Shown here piece by piece: positions 37,473 through 46,913 of a stretch of DNA of 64,000 nucleotides (positions are counted from its first letter, which is position 1; the number at the start of each line of letters is the position of its first letter). The position numbers were made by a program, and so were the translations under genes. This stretch comes from G963668345 sp965226215 (GTDB lineage Bacteria > Acidobacteriota > Terriglobia > Bryobacterales > UBA6623): NCBI GenBank assembly GCA_965226215.1, contig CBDDCH010000002.1, positions 1,612,001 through 1,676,000 on the forward strand, given 5' to 3'. The notes beneath the pieces are model-generated. The model did no database searches, was not told the origin of the DNA, and was given only the letters and a program-made list of their open reading frames with translations.

Positions 37473-38627
37473 CTAGGGATCCACCCCTTTCAGACTGTCG
37501 TTGCCGTCTGTCAGCCATTCCAGGTTGAACCGGGCCAAGGCCAACTTAGAATATTTGTCTGCTTCGTACAAGGAAAGGATGGTCATGTCGTCACCAACCG
37601 CCAAGTCGGAGTACGCCGCCGAACCCTCGTGAAGGACCTTCGAGACAGGCCACGTCTGACATTCGTCGTAGCTCGTATACACGGTGAGCTGTTTTCGCTC
37701 GGTCTGGTTGGAGGGGTGTACGAGGAGCACGCGATTCTTCGAGAAGCGTTTCTGATCGGTGAAGCGAATCAAACTCCCCTGAACCGAAGGCTCAGGCAGG
37801 CTCTGGTCAAACTGCACCTCCGACCAAGAAACGCCTCCGTCGTCGCTCCACGCGAAGGCCCGCATCCTCTTTTCCTGGCGGCTGCGCATGTTCATGTAGA
37901 TAGAACCGTCCGCGGTTTCGACCGCCATGGCCTCGTCCGATAAGTCCATATCGAGTGACTTTCCGCGTTTCCAAGTGGTGCCGTGGTCGTCGCTATACAT
38001 CACGTAAGAAAACTGCTCGCCGCCCCAGCCTGGCCGCGGCCAGGTTGCCTGGCCAGGGCTCGTGTCTCCCCAGCTAGGAATCAGAAGCCTGCCGCTGCTC
38101 AGTTGAATTCCGTGGCCCGGACCGCTCCCGATATAGCTCCATGCGGGGTCGACGACGTCCTTCGTGATTTCCAGCGGCTCGGACCAGGTTACGCCGTCGT
38201 CCGAGGTTTTCGTAACAAAGACACGTTGGTTATTTCTACAGAAAACCAGCACGACCTCCCCTGTCTCTCGATCAAGCACCGGGGCAGGCTGATTCACGGA
38301 GTCAGTTCCATAGTCAAAAAGCACTTGCAGGTCTTGCCATGTCTTACCTTGGTCGAAACTCCGTTTCAGCACAAGGTCAATCTCCGCGTCATCGTGACAG
38401 GTTAGTTTCCTCGCTTCCGAGAAGGCCAGTATAGTTCCCTCGGCCGAGACGACGAGCGCCGGAATTCGAAAGCAGTAGTAGCCGTCCTCGCCGGCTGAGA
38501 ACACCGTGAGCTTTTCGAAAAAAGGGCTGCTCTGGGCGGGAGTCTCGTCACTTTGGGTCCCCACATCGCTGCAACTTTGTAGGACGCAGATTAGTAAGAA
38601 CGCAGATACGAAAACGGCGGTTTTCAA
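37473..38627 (-). CDS. Sialidase/BNR-repeat exo-glycosidase lipoprotein
   Basis: About 384 residues. From a TTG at 38627 the protein begins MKTAVFVSAFLLICVLQSCS, a classical lipoprotein signal with the acylated Cys at 19, and an AAGGGAGGG site lies eight bases before it. The domain is a six-bladed sialidase propeller: the FRIP-type motif YYCFRIPALVVS, then Asp boxes SFDQGKTW, SDDGVTW, SDDHGTTW and SDDGGVSW. It should remove terminal sialic acid or a related sugar from glycans, but distant members of the fold have other substrates. The aldolase-like gene just upstream could handle the released sugar. The in-frame ATG at 38705 would bury the signal peptide. Confidence 0.85.
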   Translation of the reverse strand: MKTAVFVSAFLLICVLQSCSDVGTQSDETPAQSSPFFEKLTVFSAGEDGYYCFRIPALVVSAEGTILAFSEARKLTCHDDAEIDLVLKRSFDQGKTWQDLQVLFDYGTDSVNQPAPVLDRETGEVVLVFCRNNQRVFVTKTSDDGVTWSEPLEITKDVVDPAWSYIGSGPGHGIQLSSGRLLIPSWGDTSPGQATWPRPGWGGEQFSYVMYSDDHGTTWKRGKSLDMDLSDEAMAVETADGSIYMNMRSRQEKRMRAFAWSDDGGVSWSEVQFDQSLPEPSVQGSLIRFTDQKRFSKNRVLLVHPSNQTERKQLTVYTSYDECQTWPVSKVLHEGSAAYSDLAVGDDMTILSLYEADKYSKLALARFNLEWLTDGNDSLKGVDP

Positions 38628-38790
38628 AGCGGCATCCCTCCCTTTTGGGTTTAGTTTCTCAAGTGGCTGTTGGTGGACACTTCTCTCCGCCTGTGCAACA
38701 GTCATTTGGTCACTTCAAAGAGTGTATGGCTACTGAGCGTGGCTTGCGGCCAACCGCTGTGCGGCTTGCCTACGAATTCTCTGGTGGTAT

Positions 38791-39771
38791 TCAGGAGGCT
38801 CGCTGGGCGGTCTCCTCCTGAGTCGGGCTGCCGACAACTCCCGGCACTCCACTCTCGACTAGCATCTGGCGTACCCTTTCTCGAAATTGATCCCGAACGT
38901 CCCGTGTAGGCGGGCGGCAACGGCTGGAGGGCAGACCGACTAATTCCATGCAGAGCTTGTCTAGGTACCCATCGCCGCCGGTGTACTCAAACATCTCCTT
39001 CCACAGTGTGTAGAACGGCATGGCGACATGCACAAGTTCTTTCTGGGCCTCGATGTACCGCTGGCTCTCGAGGAGCTCCCACAGCCGCACGCCCCACTGC
39101 GGCCAGTAATTGCAGATGTGTACTTCGATGCCGCGTGCACCAAGGATGTGGCTGGTGACGAACCGGAGTTGGTTGTCGATGATGCACAGCCGCTGGCCGA
39201 AACGTGAAACGACCTGTTCGGATTCCATGAAAAGCGCTGTGGGAACAGACCATTTGAGGCCAATCACGTTGGGCAGCTCGCAAAGGCGCTCGACGATGTT
39301 CAACGAAACGTTGTGGCTCGTCCAGAAGGTGTTGTAAACAACAATGCCTATATCCGCAGCCTCCGCACCCGCTATCGCATACTCAAGGAAGTCTTCCGCG
39401 GTGTGCATGTAATAGTACGGCGGTGAGACCTGGACATACTCGGCGCCGAGTGTCTTAGCGGCGCGTATCAGTTCGACTAGTTCACGGGTATTCGTCGTCT
39501 GGACGCCCATCACGACGGGAATCCTACCGTTCGCCTCCTGAATAATCGCCTCGGCCACGCGCAAGCGCTCCTCGAAGCTCATCGTGGGGAAATCGCCTGC
39601 CGCGCCGACGGCCAAGATTACGCTGTTACTTTCGTTGAGGCCCCCGTCAATGAGAAACCGCACGTGCTGCCGGGTGGCTTCGAGATCTACCTCCAGATCC
39701 TCGTCCCGGAACATTGTCGGGACCGTCACGTAGCAGCCGGACAGGCGACTTCGAGCTTTCTCTCGATCCAT
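38791..39771 (-). CDS. Dihydrodipicolinate synthase/N-acetylneuraminate lyase family aldolase
   Basis: A 326-residue class I aldolase of the DapA/NanA family. The catalytic tyrosine sits in IVVYNTFW and the Schiff-base lysine in VIGLKWS. The GxxGE-type glycine-rich motif is altered to AVGAAGDFPTMSFEERL (about 51-67), which argues against true dapA. Family members cleave or form keto-acid sugars (sialic acid, keto-deoxy sugars) or make dihydrodipicolinate. A sialidase gene next door, downstream on the same strand, makes a sialic-acid or keto-sugar lyase a reasonable guess. The ATG at 39771 is preceded by AAGGGAG. Confidence 0.85.
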   Translation of the reverse strand: MDREKARSRLSGCYVTVPTMFRDEDLEVDLEATRQHVRFLIDGGLNESNSVILAVGAAGDFPTMSFEERLRVAEAIIQEANGRIPVVMGVQTTNTRELVELIRAAKTLGAEYVQVSPPYYYMHTAEDFLEYAIAGAEAADIGIVVYNTFWTSHNVSLNIVERLCELPNVIGLKWSVPTALFMESEQVVSRFGQRLCIIDNQLRFVTSHILGARGIEVHICNYWPQWGVRLWELLESQRYIEAQKELVHVAMPFYTLWKEMFEYTGGDGYLDKLCMELVGLPSSRCRPPTRDVRDQFRERVRQMLVESGVPGVVGSPTQEETAQRAS

Positions 39772-39968
39772 CAGACTTCTCCCTTGTAGGTGAACATTTC
39801 GCTGTCGCTCTGTGCGAAAGACCCGGGCTCAACGGCGAAGGTTAGACTCCGACAGCGCCGCATCGCAGGGACATTGTAGCGACAATCGATAGGGGGGGCA
39901 AGGCAGCGTTCGTGAAGCTGTCGCAACCCTGGGTAATGCTCGAAATCAGGAAGTCCCCAGCGCTAGTT

Positions 39969-41615
39969 CTACCGGTAAACCACGTCCACTTCTACCTTCT
40001 CGATGGAGACACCGGCGGCGCCGGACTGCGGCTTGGTGAACCGAACGCTGATCAGGTTGCTACCGACGGCAAACAGCTTGGGGCTGGTTACGAACTCCGA
40101 CCAGAGTTCATCGACGTCCGGCGCGGGAAGAAGCACCCCGTTGAGGCGCACTTCGATCGCAGCGCCTTTCGACAGGAGAATCCGTAATTTGACACTCTTC
40201 AGCCGATCGCCGGCGGCATTTACGTCGTCGGCCATAGACAGAAAAAGCAGGTTATCGACTTTGGCCGCTTTATCGAGGCTCGCCGGCAGCTGTCCGAGCA
40301 TGTTGGTATTCGCATAGGCGAATCGGGGTGTGCTCCAGTCATCCGGATAAGGTGTCAGCAGCGGCGCATGTCCTCCGCCCCTGCGTTGAATGACAAATGT
40401 TTTGTCCTTGTACTTCAGTGTTTCGGGGCTGCCGATCTCGCGGTAGAGACGGAAGTCTTGATCGTGGTAATGGAAGTTGAAGGTGTAGACGCCGTCGGGC
40501 TCTTGATGCCACCAGTTGGCGTAGATGCCGCGCCCCACTTTGAGTGGGATAGGCTTGTAACCATCGGTTACGTGAACGAAATCGTTGCTTGGGTAGAGTT
40601 TGACCGCTGTGCCGGCCGTGAGGCGACGGAAGGCGGGAATATCCACCTCCATCGACCGGCAACCGACGTTAAGGATGTCCACCAACTGATCGTGGGCCCA
40701 CGTCTCAACATCGATGCCGTCAAAATGACATCCAACAACGGTTTCCGGCACCCGGGCAGCCAGCAAGAACGGTCGTGCGCGCTTCCGCTCCACTTCTAGC
40801 AGCACAGACCGAAGGGAGCGCATGAAATCAGTCAGCTTGTCCCGATCCTGCCATTGCTGATCCGGCTGCAGCACCGGACTGTTTCGCGCAAAGTCGACTT
40901 CAATACCATCGAAGTCGTAATTCTCCGCCACTTCCCGCAGGACGCTGACCTTGTGGTCCCGTAAGCCCTTGGCGGCGAAGTTCCAAAAGGCCGACTTGTG
41001 GAAGGGAGACATGTACTCGGGTGGCCCCTTGGGGTCCGGATTCCAGTTGATCAGCCAGTCCTTGTTGTTCCATTTCTTAGGCAGTTTGGGGATCCTTCGC
41101 TCCAGGTACGAACGGTCATGGTCCCCGCCATTGATGCGCAGGGAGAAGAACGACTCAATCCCCCGCCGATGGGTTTCCGCGCAGCCCATCCGGACCAGAT
41201 CGATGCCCTCCGGCACAACTTTGAAAACAGGGTGATCGAGCAACGTGGGCAGGACTTTGCTGGGGTAGGGCGCTTCATTGCCTTCGCTCCAGCACCACCC
41301 CACGCTGTCAATTTGGTTGTCCTCGTAGTCGAGAATGCCCAACATGTGCCGCTTGAAGCTGTCAAGGTCCTGCGTGCCACCGAGCTTTTCGTATTGGAGC
41401 AGTGAGGCGAGCGCGTCGTAGTTCATGACGATTCGCCGCTTTCTCTCCACGGCGGCAATATGTGCTTTTGAAAGCGAGACCGCGCCGGAGTTAGGGATGG
41501 CAGGTGCGGCAACGAGCGCCGTCGTCAAGTTCAAACTACTCAGCGCTAGACCCGGTGCGCCCACAGTGGTCTTCAGGAAACTTCGGCGGTCCGGCTTGGT
41601 TTTGTCCGTTGGCAT
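39969..41615 (-). CDS. Unknown Tat-exported protein, possibly a glycoside hydrolase-like TIM barrel
   Basis: A 548-residue protein with a twin-arginine signal (DRRSFLKTTVGAPGLALSSL, about residues 9-28). The central part contains FDGIEVDFARNSP (about 233-245), the pattern of a TIM-barrel strand ending in acidic residues, and later QEPDGVYTFNFHYHDQDF. The last 110 residues look like a beta-sandwich (KLRILLSKGAAIEVRLNGVL). This suggests a secreted sugar-processing protein, but I cannot assign a family. The ATG at 41615 has an AGAGGGAA site ahead. Neighbours are sugar-related, which fits but does not prove such a role. Confidence 0.65.
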   Translation of the reverse strand: MPTDKTKPDRRSFLKTTVGAPGLALSSLNLTTALVAAPAIPNSGAVSLSKAHIAAVERKRRIVMNYDALASLLQYEKLGGTQDLDSFKRHMLGILDYEDNQIDSVGWCWSEGNEAPYPSKVLPTLLDHPVFKVVPEGIDLVRMGCAETHRRGIESFFSLRINGGDHDRSYLERRIPKLPKKWNNKDWLINWNPDPKGPPEYMSPFHKSAFWNFAAKGLRDHKVSVLREVAENYDFDGIEVDFARNSPVLQPDQQWQDRDKLTDFMRSLRSVLLEVERKRARPFLLAARVPETVVGCHFDGIDVETWAHDQLVDILNVGCRSMEVDIPAFRRLTAGTAVKLYPSNDFVHVTDGYKPIPLKVGRGIYANWWHQEPDGVYTFNFHYHDQDFRLYREIGSPETLKYKDKTFVIQRRGGGHAPLLTPYPDDWSTPRFAYANTNMLGQLPASLDKAAKVDNLLFLSMADDVNAAGDRLKSVKLRILLSKGAAIEVRLNGVLLPAPDVDELWSEFVTSPKLFAVGSNLISVRFTKPQSGAAGVSIEKVEVDVVYR

Positions 41616-41694
41616 AGGATTCCCTCTGAAAGGTCTAGACCTAGATTAGGATCGTCGCTGTCGGCCACCAGATGGGTCGCACGAATGCTGCACG

Positions 41695-43188
41695 TCAGTT
41701 CTCAACAGATCGCTCCGCACCGACCTTCACAAGCTGGTATCGATTCCTCTGGACTTCCTCCTGCTTCTCTCGCTGCAACTGTGCCCGCACTTTTCGCGCC
41801 AGCACAGCCGCCTCTTGGGGCCGTTCGGCTTTTCGAAGGGCGAACATGAGTTGATAAGTCGCCGTCCGTTGTGAGGGATCGAGAGTCAACGCCTGCTGCA
41901 ACTGGGCAATTGCCTTGTCAAGATCTCCGGATTTCAGATAAAGTCTGCCCAGCTCAACTCGCGCCACCGCCACATCAGGCTTCAGCTTGACCGACCGTAG
42001 CAACGCGGCCTGAGCCTCGTCGAACTCCTCTTGTCCCGGCTCGGCGCCGTTCTTGATCAGGGCCTGGCCGAGCATCAACTGCGTAGTGCCCTCGTTCGGA
42101 TTTTTCTCGACCCTCTTTCGGAGGAGTTCGATGGATTCGGCGAGCCGCCCGGTCTGCTGCATGGCAACCGTGAGGCCAAGTGCAGCCGGCTCTTGGTCGG
42201 GGCTTAGTTGAGCAGCTCGCTGGAAGGCAGTCTCCGCCTCTTCGTAGCGGCCAAGTTGTGCGTGGATCACCCCTTGCATGGTGAGGATCCGCGAAGAGCT
42301 GGGTATGTTCTTGGTTCCTACCGAGAGGATTTCAAGTCCCAGATCGTAGGCGCCGTGCTGTGAGCAGAACTCGGCCAGCCCGGTGTAATGGCGCTCTTCA
42401 CGTGGATACAATTCAACTGCTTTTTGCAGAGTGGAAAGAGCGTTTGGAGTTTCCTGGTTGGCTTCGTACGCATCCGCGATCAGGCTTAACACATCGGAGT
42501 CCGGCTTGGTAGTATCGGCGAGCGGGCGTAAAACTTCGATCGCTTCCGCGTAGCGGCGGGACTCATACAAGCTTAGCCCCAGGTTATATCGGACGCTATT
42601 GTTCTCTGGCTGAGCGCCCATTAATGGCCGAAACACTTCGGCGGCATCACCAGGACGCCCCACTAGAAAAAGGCACCGACCGTACTGACCGAGCACCACT
42701 GGGTCGCGGCGTGTCGCAGCCCCGCCCTGTGCGAAATGGTCTACAGCGGCAGCGCAATCCTCTTGCTCGAACGCTACGACGGCCATCATGGCGTGCGCTG
42801 TCGTGTTGTCAGGTTGTATCGCGAGGATCTTCTCTAGCCTGGCTTTGGTCTGGGAATCGCGGTTGCGGTACTCGATCTCCGCAGCTCCTTGGAGGGCCGG
42901 CAGATAGTTGGGCTCCAGGTCAAGTGCTTTGCGGTAGGAAGCTAAGCTCTGTTTGGGCTGCCCCGCCGCAGCAAGCGCCATACCGTGGAGAGTCCATGCG
43001 CGCGGATCGTCGGAACCAGATTCGACGAGCGGCTTTAGTAAATCTAAGGCTTGCTCGTACCGCTTAGATCGCAGCGCCCGCATGACCCCCTCCAGCTCGT
43101 TACTCTGTGCCGACGACGCCGAGCACCAAACAGCAACTAGCGGAATAACTAGCCAGTTCCACATCCCCTTCCATCGTAGACGAGTCAC
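41695..43188 (-). CDS. TPR-repeat protein, exported
   Basis: About 490 residues. A hydrophobic signal stretch (LVIPLVAVWCSASSAQ) is followed by about 12 TPR units of 34 residues. The repeats carry phrases such as PNYLPALQGAAEIEYRNRD and PDVAVARVELGRLYLKSGDL. It is probably periplasmic, acting in protein-protein contacts. No enzymatic domain is seen. The start is either the GTG at 43188 or the ATG at 43164, which puts the signal peptide nearer the N-terminus and is close behind GGAAGGGG. Confidence 0.75.
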   Translation of the reverse strand: MTRLRWKGMWNWLVIPLVAVWCSASSAQSNELEGVMRALRSKRYEQALDLLKPLVESGSDDPRAWTLHGMALAAAGQPKQSLASYRKALDLEPNYLPALQGAAEIEYRNRDSQTKARLEKILAIQPDNTTAHAMMAVVAFEQEDCAAAVDHFAQGGAATRRDPVVLGQYGRCLFLVGRPGDAAEVFRPLMGAQPENNSVRYNLGLSLYESRRYAEAIEVLRPLADTTKPDSDVLSLIADAYEANQETPNALSTLQKAVELYPREERHYTGLAEFCSQHGAYDLGLEILSVGTKNIPSSSRILTMQGVIHAQLGRYEEAETAFQRAAQLSPDQEPAALGLTVAMQQTGRLAESIELLRKRVEKNPNEGTTQLMLGQALIKNGAEPGQEEFDEAQAALLRSVKLKPDVAVARVELGRLYLKSGDLDKAIAQLQQALTLDPSQRTATYQLMFALRKAERPQEAAVLARKVRAQLQREKQEEVQRNRYQLVKVGAERSVEN

Positions 43189-43467
43189 TTGAAGTGTGCT
43201 GATTGCGGCGGACCCCTGAGGTAAGAAATGGCGGACTCCCGGTGTGACTGTGCGAGGGAGCGGGATCCGAGGCAGCCAAGGTGGAGCCGCAAGTCGGTGT
43301 GGCTTGCCTTTGAATCGGCGGTCATCACGCGACCGCAGGCAGTGAACTAAGCCTCCCGAAACGAACTACATAATTTCAGAGGCTAGGAAATGAGAAGTCC
43401 TTTTTCTTGAGACTCCAGGAGGCGAAATCCGGTGATGTCGGCCGTGGCACATCTTCGTTGGGATGAA

Positions 43468-44571
43468 CTATTCCGGCTCGGATTCGCCGCTGATGGCATC
43501 ATTGATCGCCGGCATGACTTCACGGGCCATCCGTGTCATCGACGCTTTCATCTTGTCCTTATCCACCCAATCGTGTGCCGTCATAAGCAGATTGCCGAAG
43601 TGGCCAATCTCCTCGCGCAGGGCCAGGATTTTCTCCGTGACCGTGCGCGCATCGCCGTGAATCACAAAATTGTCTCGTAGGGCTTCGGCAGTCAGGTCGT
43701 CGGGACTGTCTCCCGCGTTAATCACGAAAGCCCCTTTCATCTCGGCCCGGTCAAATATCGTGAAGAGGTACCGATAGTAGAAGTCAAAGGCTCCGTTCGG
43801 GATCTTGACGAAGTCCTCGGCTTCCTGGTCGCTTTCCCCCACGTGAATACTACGCGCGACCCGCCACATCTCCCGGTCGACCTCGTGGCCGTGTTCCTTC
43901 GCTGCGGCCTCGTAGACTTCCCAGTGTGTTTTGACCGACCAGGCACCGATGAAATTCGCCGACACCGGTTGCCAGCCACGCTGCCCCGCCAGCTTGATCG
44001 AGCTGGAATACGGACTCATCGCGGAAACCGCAATCGGCGGGTGAGGCCGCTGCAGCGGCTTGGCCAGGTAGCCGAGCTTCAGCTCCGGCACAGTCCATTT
44101 CTCGATTTTTGATTTCCAGTACTTGCCTTCAAAGTTGTACGGCGGGTCGGTAGTCCAGTACTGCAATACCGTGTCGATCGACTCGACGAACATTTCGTTA
44201 CGATCGGCGTCCATGGTCCCGAAGAGTTCGAAATCCGGCGGTAGACCTCCGGGCCCAACACCGAGGATGAAACGACCGTCACAAAGGTGGTCGAACATCG
44301 CAGCCTGGCCGGCGATCGTGGCGGGGTGATACTGCGGCATGCAGATCACGCCGGTGGCGAACTTGATCTGCTTCGTACGCGGGATCAGGTTTGCCAGAAA
44401 CATCAACGGCGAAGTAACCGGCTCGACACCAGACGAATAATGTTCACCGACCCATGCCTCGGCGTACCCGAGCTCGTCGGCGTAGACGATCGCCTCGACG
44501 TCTTCTAGTAACTGCTGGTGGTAATCCTTTTCCAGCCCGTGCAACGGCATCATAAAGTACGACAGTTTCAT
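43468..44571 (-). CDS. LLM-class flavin-dependent oxidoreductase (luciferase-like)
   Basis: A 367-residue member of the bacterial luciferase-like monooxygenase superfamily. The N-terminus MKLSYFMMPLHGLEKDYHQQ leads into YADELGYAEAWVGEHYSSGV (about residues 30-49), then FATGVICMPQYHPATIAGQA and GRFILGVGPGGLPPDFELFG, the FMN-binding TIM-barrel signatures. Such enzymes use reduced flavin from a partner to oxidise a substrate with oxygen; the substrate is unknown. The ATG at 44571 follows a GGAGAAAGG site. No reductase gene is adjacent. Confidence 0.92.
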   Translation of the reverse strand: MKLSYFMMPLHGLEKDYHQQLLEDVEAIVYADELGYAEAWVGEHYSSGVEPVTSPLMFLANLIPRTKQIKFATGVICMPQYHPATIAGQAAMFDHLCDGRFILGVGPGGLPPDFELFGTMDADRNEMFVESIDTVLQYWTTDPPYNFEGKYWKSKIEKWTVPELKLGYLAKPLQRPHPPIAVSAMSPYSSSIKLAGQRGWQPVSANFIGAWSVKTHWEVYEAAAKEHGHEVDREMWRVARSIHVGESDQEAEDFVKIPNGAFDFYYRYLFTIFDRAEMKGAFVINAGDSPDDLTAEALRDNFVIHGDARTVTEKILALREEIGHFGNLLMTAHDWVDKDKMKASMTRMAREVMPAINDAISGESEPE

Positions 44572-44791
44572 AAGAGCCTTTCTCCAACCGGACGCTAGGA
44601 GCCGCGTTCACTTGAGCGCGAGCGGCGTTGACCGAACTCCAGTAGGGTATCAGGTCCGTTTCTATCGAACAAAATGTGAAATCGCGGCCCCACTAGCAAT
44701 CAATGGTTGTTGTCTCGTAACGTCCTCCAACAAAGCCACTTGGCCTGATTTCGCCGGCCGGCGCAGGACTCAGCATGCAGAGAGTTGTATC

Positions 44792-45001
44792 TTGTCTCTG
44801 TATAAGATAACGCCTCCTCGTCACCCCCGCGACCTCACCGACGAGCAATGGAATATTCTCGAGCCCTTCATTCCCGTACCGACCTGCCGCGAAGATGGTC
44901 GAGGGCGACCGTGGAAAGACAGGCGCGCCGTTCTCAATGGCATTTTGTGGGTGCTACGGACAGGCGCTCCTTGGGCTGATCTGCCCAACGCTAGGTTTTT
45001 C
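44792..45001 (+). pseudogene. IS5-type transposase, N-terminal fragment
   Basis: The frame encodes PPRHPRDLTDEQWNILEPFI, then RGRPWKDRRAVLNGILWVL and RTGAPWADLP, the N-terminal helix-turn-helix part of IS5-group transposases. The family likeness stops at about 44988. The rest (normally around 200 residues with the DDE catalytic domain) is missing because the ISL3 element begins at 45002. No continuation of the IS5 sequence exists on the other side of the ISL3 element, so it is a relic and not a simple interruption. Confidence 0.75.
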
Positions 45002-46300
45002 GGCTCTTCCGGGTTTTAAGTGGGCGAAGGAGCCAGATCTAGTTTCCCACAGTGGAAGTAGATGGCGTTGATGAAGTTCTGTTGATTGCGGAAACCGCGC
45101 GCCGTGGCCTTGACCCATTGAATCCTTGAGTTCAACCCCTCGCTGACCGCGTTCGTAATGCGGTGTTTCAGATACGTGAGTATGTTTTCGAGGCGAGCCG
45201 TCAACATCCGCGCTACGGTGACCATCGGCGTCAGCCGGCTGCGACTCGCCCAGCCGCGCCATTGCTCGAAGAAAGTTCGCGCCGCCGATTCGCGACGATA
45301 GTCGAACAGCCGCATCGCCGTTTCCTTCAACGCCCACGCCCGCGCCGTCTTCAAGTCGCTTTCGCGCAGCGCGCGGAACTCGCGCCAGGCGTCCTCGGAA
45401 AAGTTCGCCGGATGCCGCAGCCAAGCGTACTTCGTGCCTGTCAAACGCTCGTCGCCGAGGGCCAGTAAACGCTTGTTCTCCGCCCGCCGCACCTGGTCCA
45501 CCGCCTTCGCCAGATGCGCCGCGATGTGATATTTGTCGTAAACGATCTTTTTCTCCGATTCGTCGAGATGCTCCCGGGTCGAGGCGACGTAAGGATCCCA
45601 CATGTCCATCGCGACGGCCTCGACTCGGGCGAGTTGCTCTGCGCTCAACGTCTTCCAAAAGCCGTCCAGGCTGGCCTGGCGGCGTCCCTCGGCGACGAAC
45701 AACACGCGCGAGCGGTTGAGATCGTTGACGACGGTGAGATAGCGATGGCGCTTGCGGAAGCTCTTCTCGTCGACGCCCAGGTAGGGAATCGGCTCTGCCG
45801 CGCGACGTTCGAGCCCACGTTGCACGGCGCGTTCCAGGATGCCGTGAATCTCGTCCCAGCTCAGCGCCAGCAACTCGGCGATGCCTTGCTGGCTGGCTTC
45901 CTTCAGCCACGAGATCGCGAGAGCTTCAAACAGCGCGGTGAAGCGGCTGGAAGCCTCGGCCCAGGGCAGTCGCACGACGCGCGGCCCGTGCTCGGAGCAG
46001 TCGCTGCGCGGCGGCCGGGCGTGCAGGATCGTGCGGTACTGACAGGTGTCGAGGTGACGCCAGCGGCGTTCGGGCTGATGATCGTGGAGTGCGCACACGG
46101 CGCTGCATTGGCGGCACGGCCAGCGGACTTGCTCGTCGTGTTCGAGGAAGACGTGGACTTCGCCGTCGGCTCGGCGCAGCTCCACTCGCACGACTTTCCA
46201 GGGACTTTCGATGCCCAGAATCTGGCGGTATAGCTCGCGGTCTTGCATCCCGCGAGACTACCACCGAGCCTCACTCGCCCACTAGAAACCCGGAAGAACC
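45002..46300 (-). mobile_element. ISL3-family insertion sequence (complete)
   Basis: A 1299-base element with imperfect terminal inverted repeats of 26 bases, 23 of 26 matching: GGCTCTTCCGGGTTTTAAGT at 45002 and its counterpart reading GGTTCTTCCGGGTTTCTAGT inward from 46300. It has one full-length transposase gene on the minus strand. No 8-base target duplication, expected for ISL3, is visible at the flanks (ggtttttc versus aaagaaaa), so a rearrangement has probably removed or changed one flank. Confidence 0.85.
45016..46248 (-). CDS. ISL3 family transposase
   Basis: A 410-residue DDE transposase. The N-terminus has a zinc-binding pattern (WPCRQCSAVCALHDH, then CSEHGPRVV) followed by the ISL3 helix-turn-helix region. 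The catalytic triad positions are visible: first Asp in YLGVDEKSF (about residue 177), second Asp in VAMDMWDPY, and Glu in NAVSEGLNSRIQ. Length is normal and no frameshift is seen, so it is likely functional. Its stop codon lies inside the left terminal repeat. Confidence 0.93.
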   Translation of the reverse strand: MQDRELYRQILGIESPWKVVRVELRRADGEVHVFLEHDEQVRWPCRQCSAVCALHDHQPERRWRHLDTCQYRTILHARPPRSDCSEHGPRVVRLPWAEASSRFTALFEALAISWLKEASQQGIAELLALSWDEIHGILERAVQRGLERRAAEPIPYLGVDEKSFRKRHRYLTVVNDLNRSRVLFVAEGRRQASLDGFWKTLSAEQLARVEAVAMDMWDPYVASTREHLDESEKKIVYDKYHIAAHLAKAVDQVRRAENKRLLALGDERLTGTKYAWLRHPANFSEDAWREFRALRESDLKTARAWALKETAMRLFDYRRESAARTFFEQWRGWASRSRLTPMVTVARMLTARLENILTYLKHRITNAVSEGLNSRIQWVKATARGFRNQQNFINAIYFHCGKLDLAPSPT

Positions 46301-46301
46301 A

Positions 46302-46514
46302 AAGAAAAAGTCAGCGGATCGCTTCGTGTTCAGGCTTTCGTTTGCGCTTTCCTTAACTTACTTAGTCGTAGCGGCGTTGACAGTGCTCATGCAGCCCTTT
46401 GCTGCTGTGCCGCCTCTGGAGCTAATGAAACAGTCAAACCTATGGCTAGGGCCGTTCCAGGGTCTCGTGGCAGCATCACTAGGCGCGTTCTTTGTGAAGA
46501 CGGAAGAGGCCTAA
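46302..46514 (+). pseudogene. Truncated membrane protein fragment
   Basis: The open frame right after the ISL3 end reads FVFRLSFALSLTYLVVAALT, then VLMQPFAAVPPLELMKQSNL and FQGLVAASLGAFFVKTEEA, ending at a stop. Two hydrophobic helices flank a loop, as in small inner-membrane proteins; the start of the gene is missing, apparently cut off at the ISL3 boundary. No function known. Confidence 0.5.
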
Positions 46515-46586
46515 CTGCGGCGCCTGGTTATTCGACTCCAGCACGTAGACCAGGCTCGTCAAACGGTCCTCGGGCGTGCGCGGCAG

Positions 46587-46793
46587 TTGCGTAGCTCCTA
46601 TACTGCTGTTCTCCCCTCAGGTGGCGCAGACAAGAACGCGGTGCCGTTTGATTTTGAAAGATTGGCGTCCCGAGTTTTCAAAGTTACACTCACCGCCTTA
46701 GAAAAAGGTGAGTATGGCCTTCTGCCTCCGGGAGCCGTGGTTAGGGCCAGTGCGGCCTCCGTCGGCAAGATCTACTCGTTCGGTCTGGAGTGA
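46587..46793 (+). pseudogene. C-terminal fragment of an unknown protein
   Basis: The frame encodes FDFERLASRVFKVTLTALEK, GEYGLLPPGAVVRASAASVG and KIYSFGLE, which looks like the end of a beta-rich protein (pattern of strands and a GKIYSF-type ending). No start with support is seen. On the opposite strand at 46500-46590 another piece of coding-like frame (TPEDRLTSLVYVLESNNQAP) lies against it, so this is a patchwork of fragments. Confidence 0.4.
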
Positions 46794-46913
46794 AACTTGG
46801 GGCAATGACGTAGAAGAAGCAACCAATTTGATCTGAGTGGCTGTTGGACGAAAACTCCATGAGCAAACTGTGAGAGTCGGGATAGTAATTCCCCTTAGAT
46901 AGCTTGTAGTGTA

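Noticed and set aside
45514..46233. A 239-residue plus-strand frame opposite the ISL3 transposase
   Set aside because: It is the antisense of an intact transposase gene with clear catalytic motifs.
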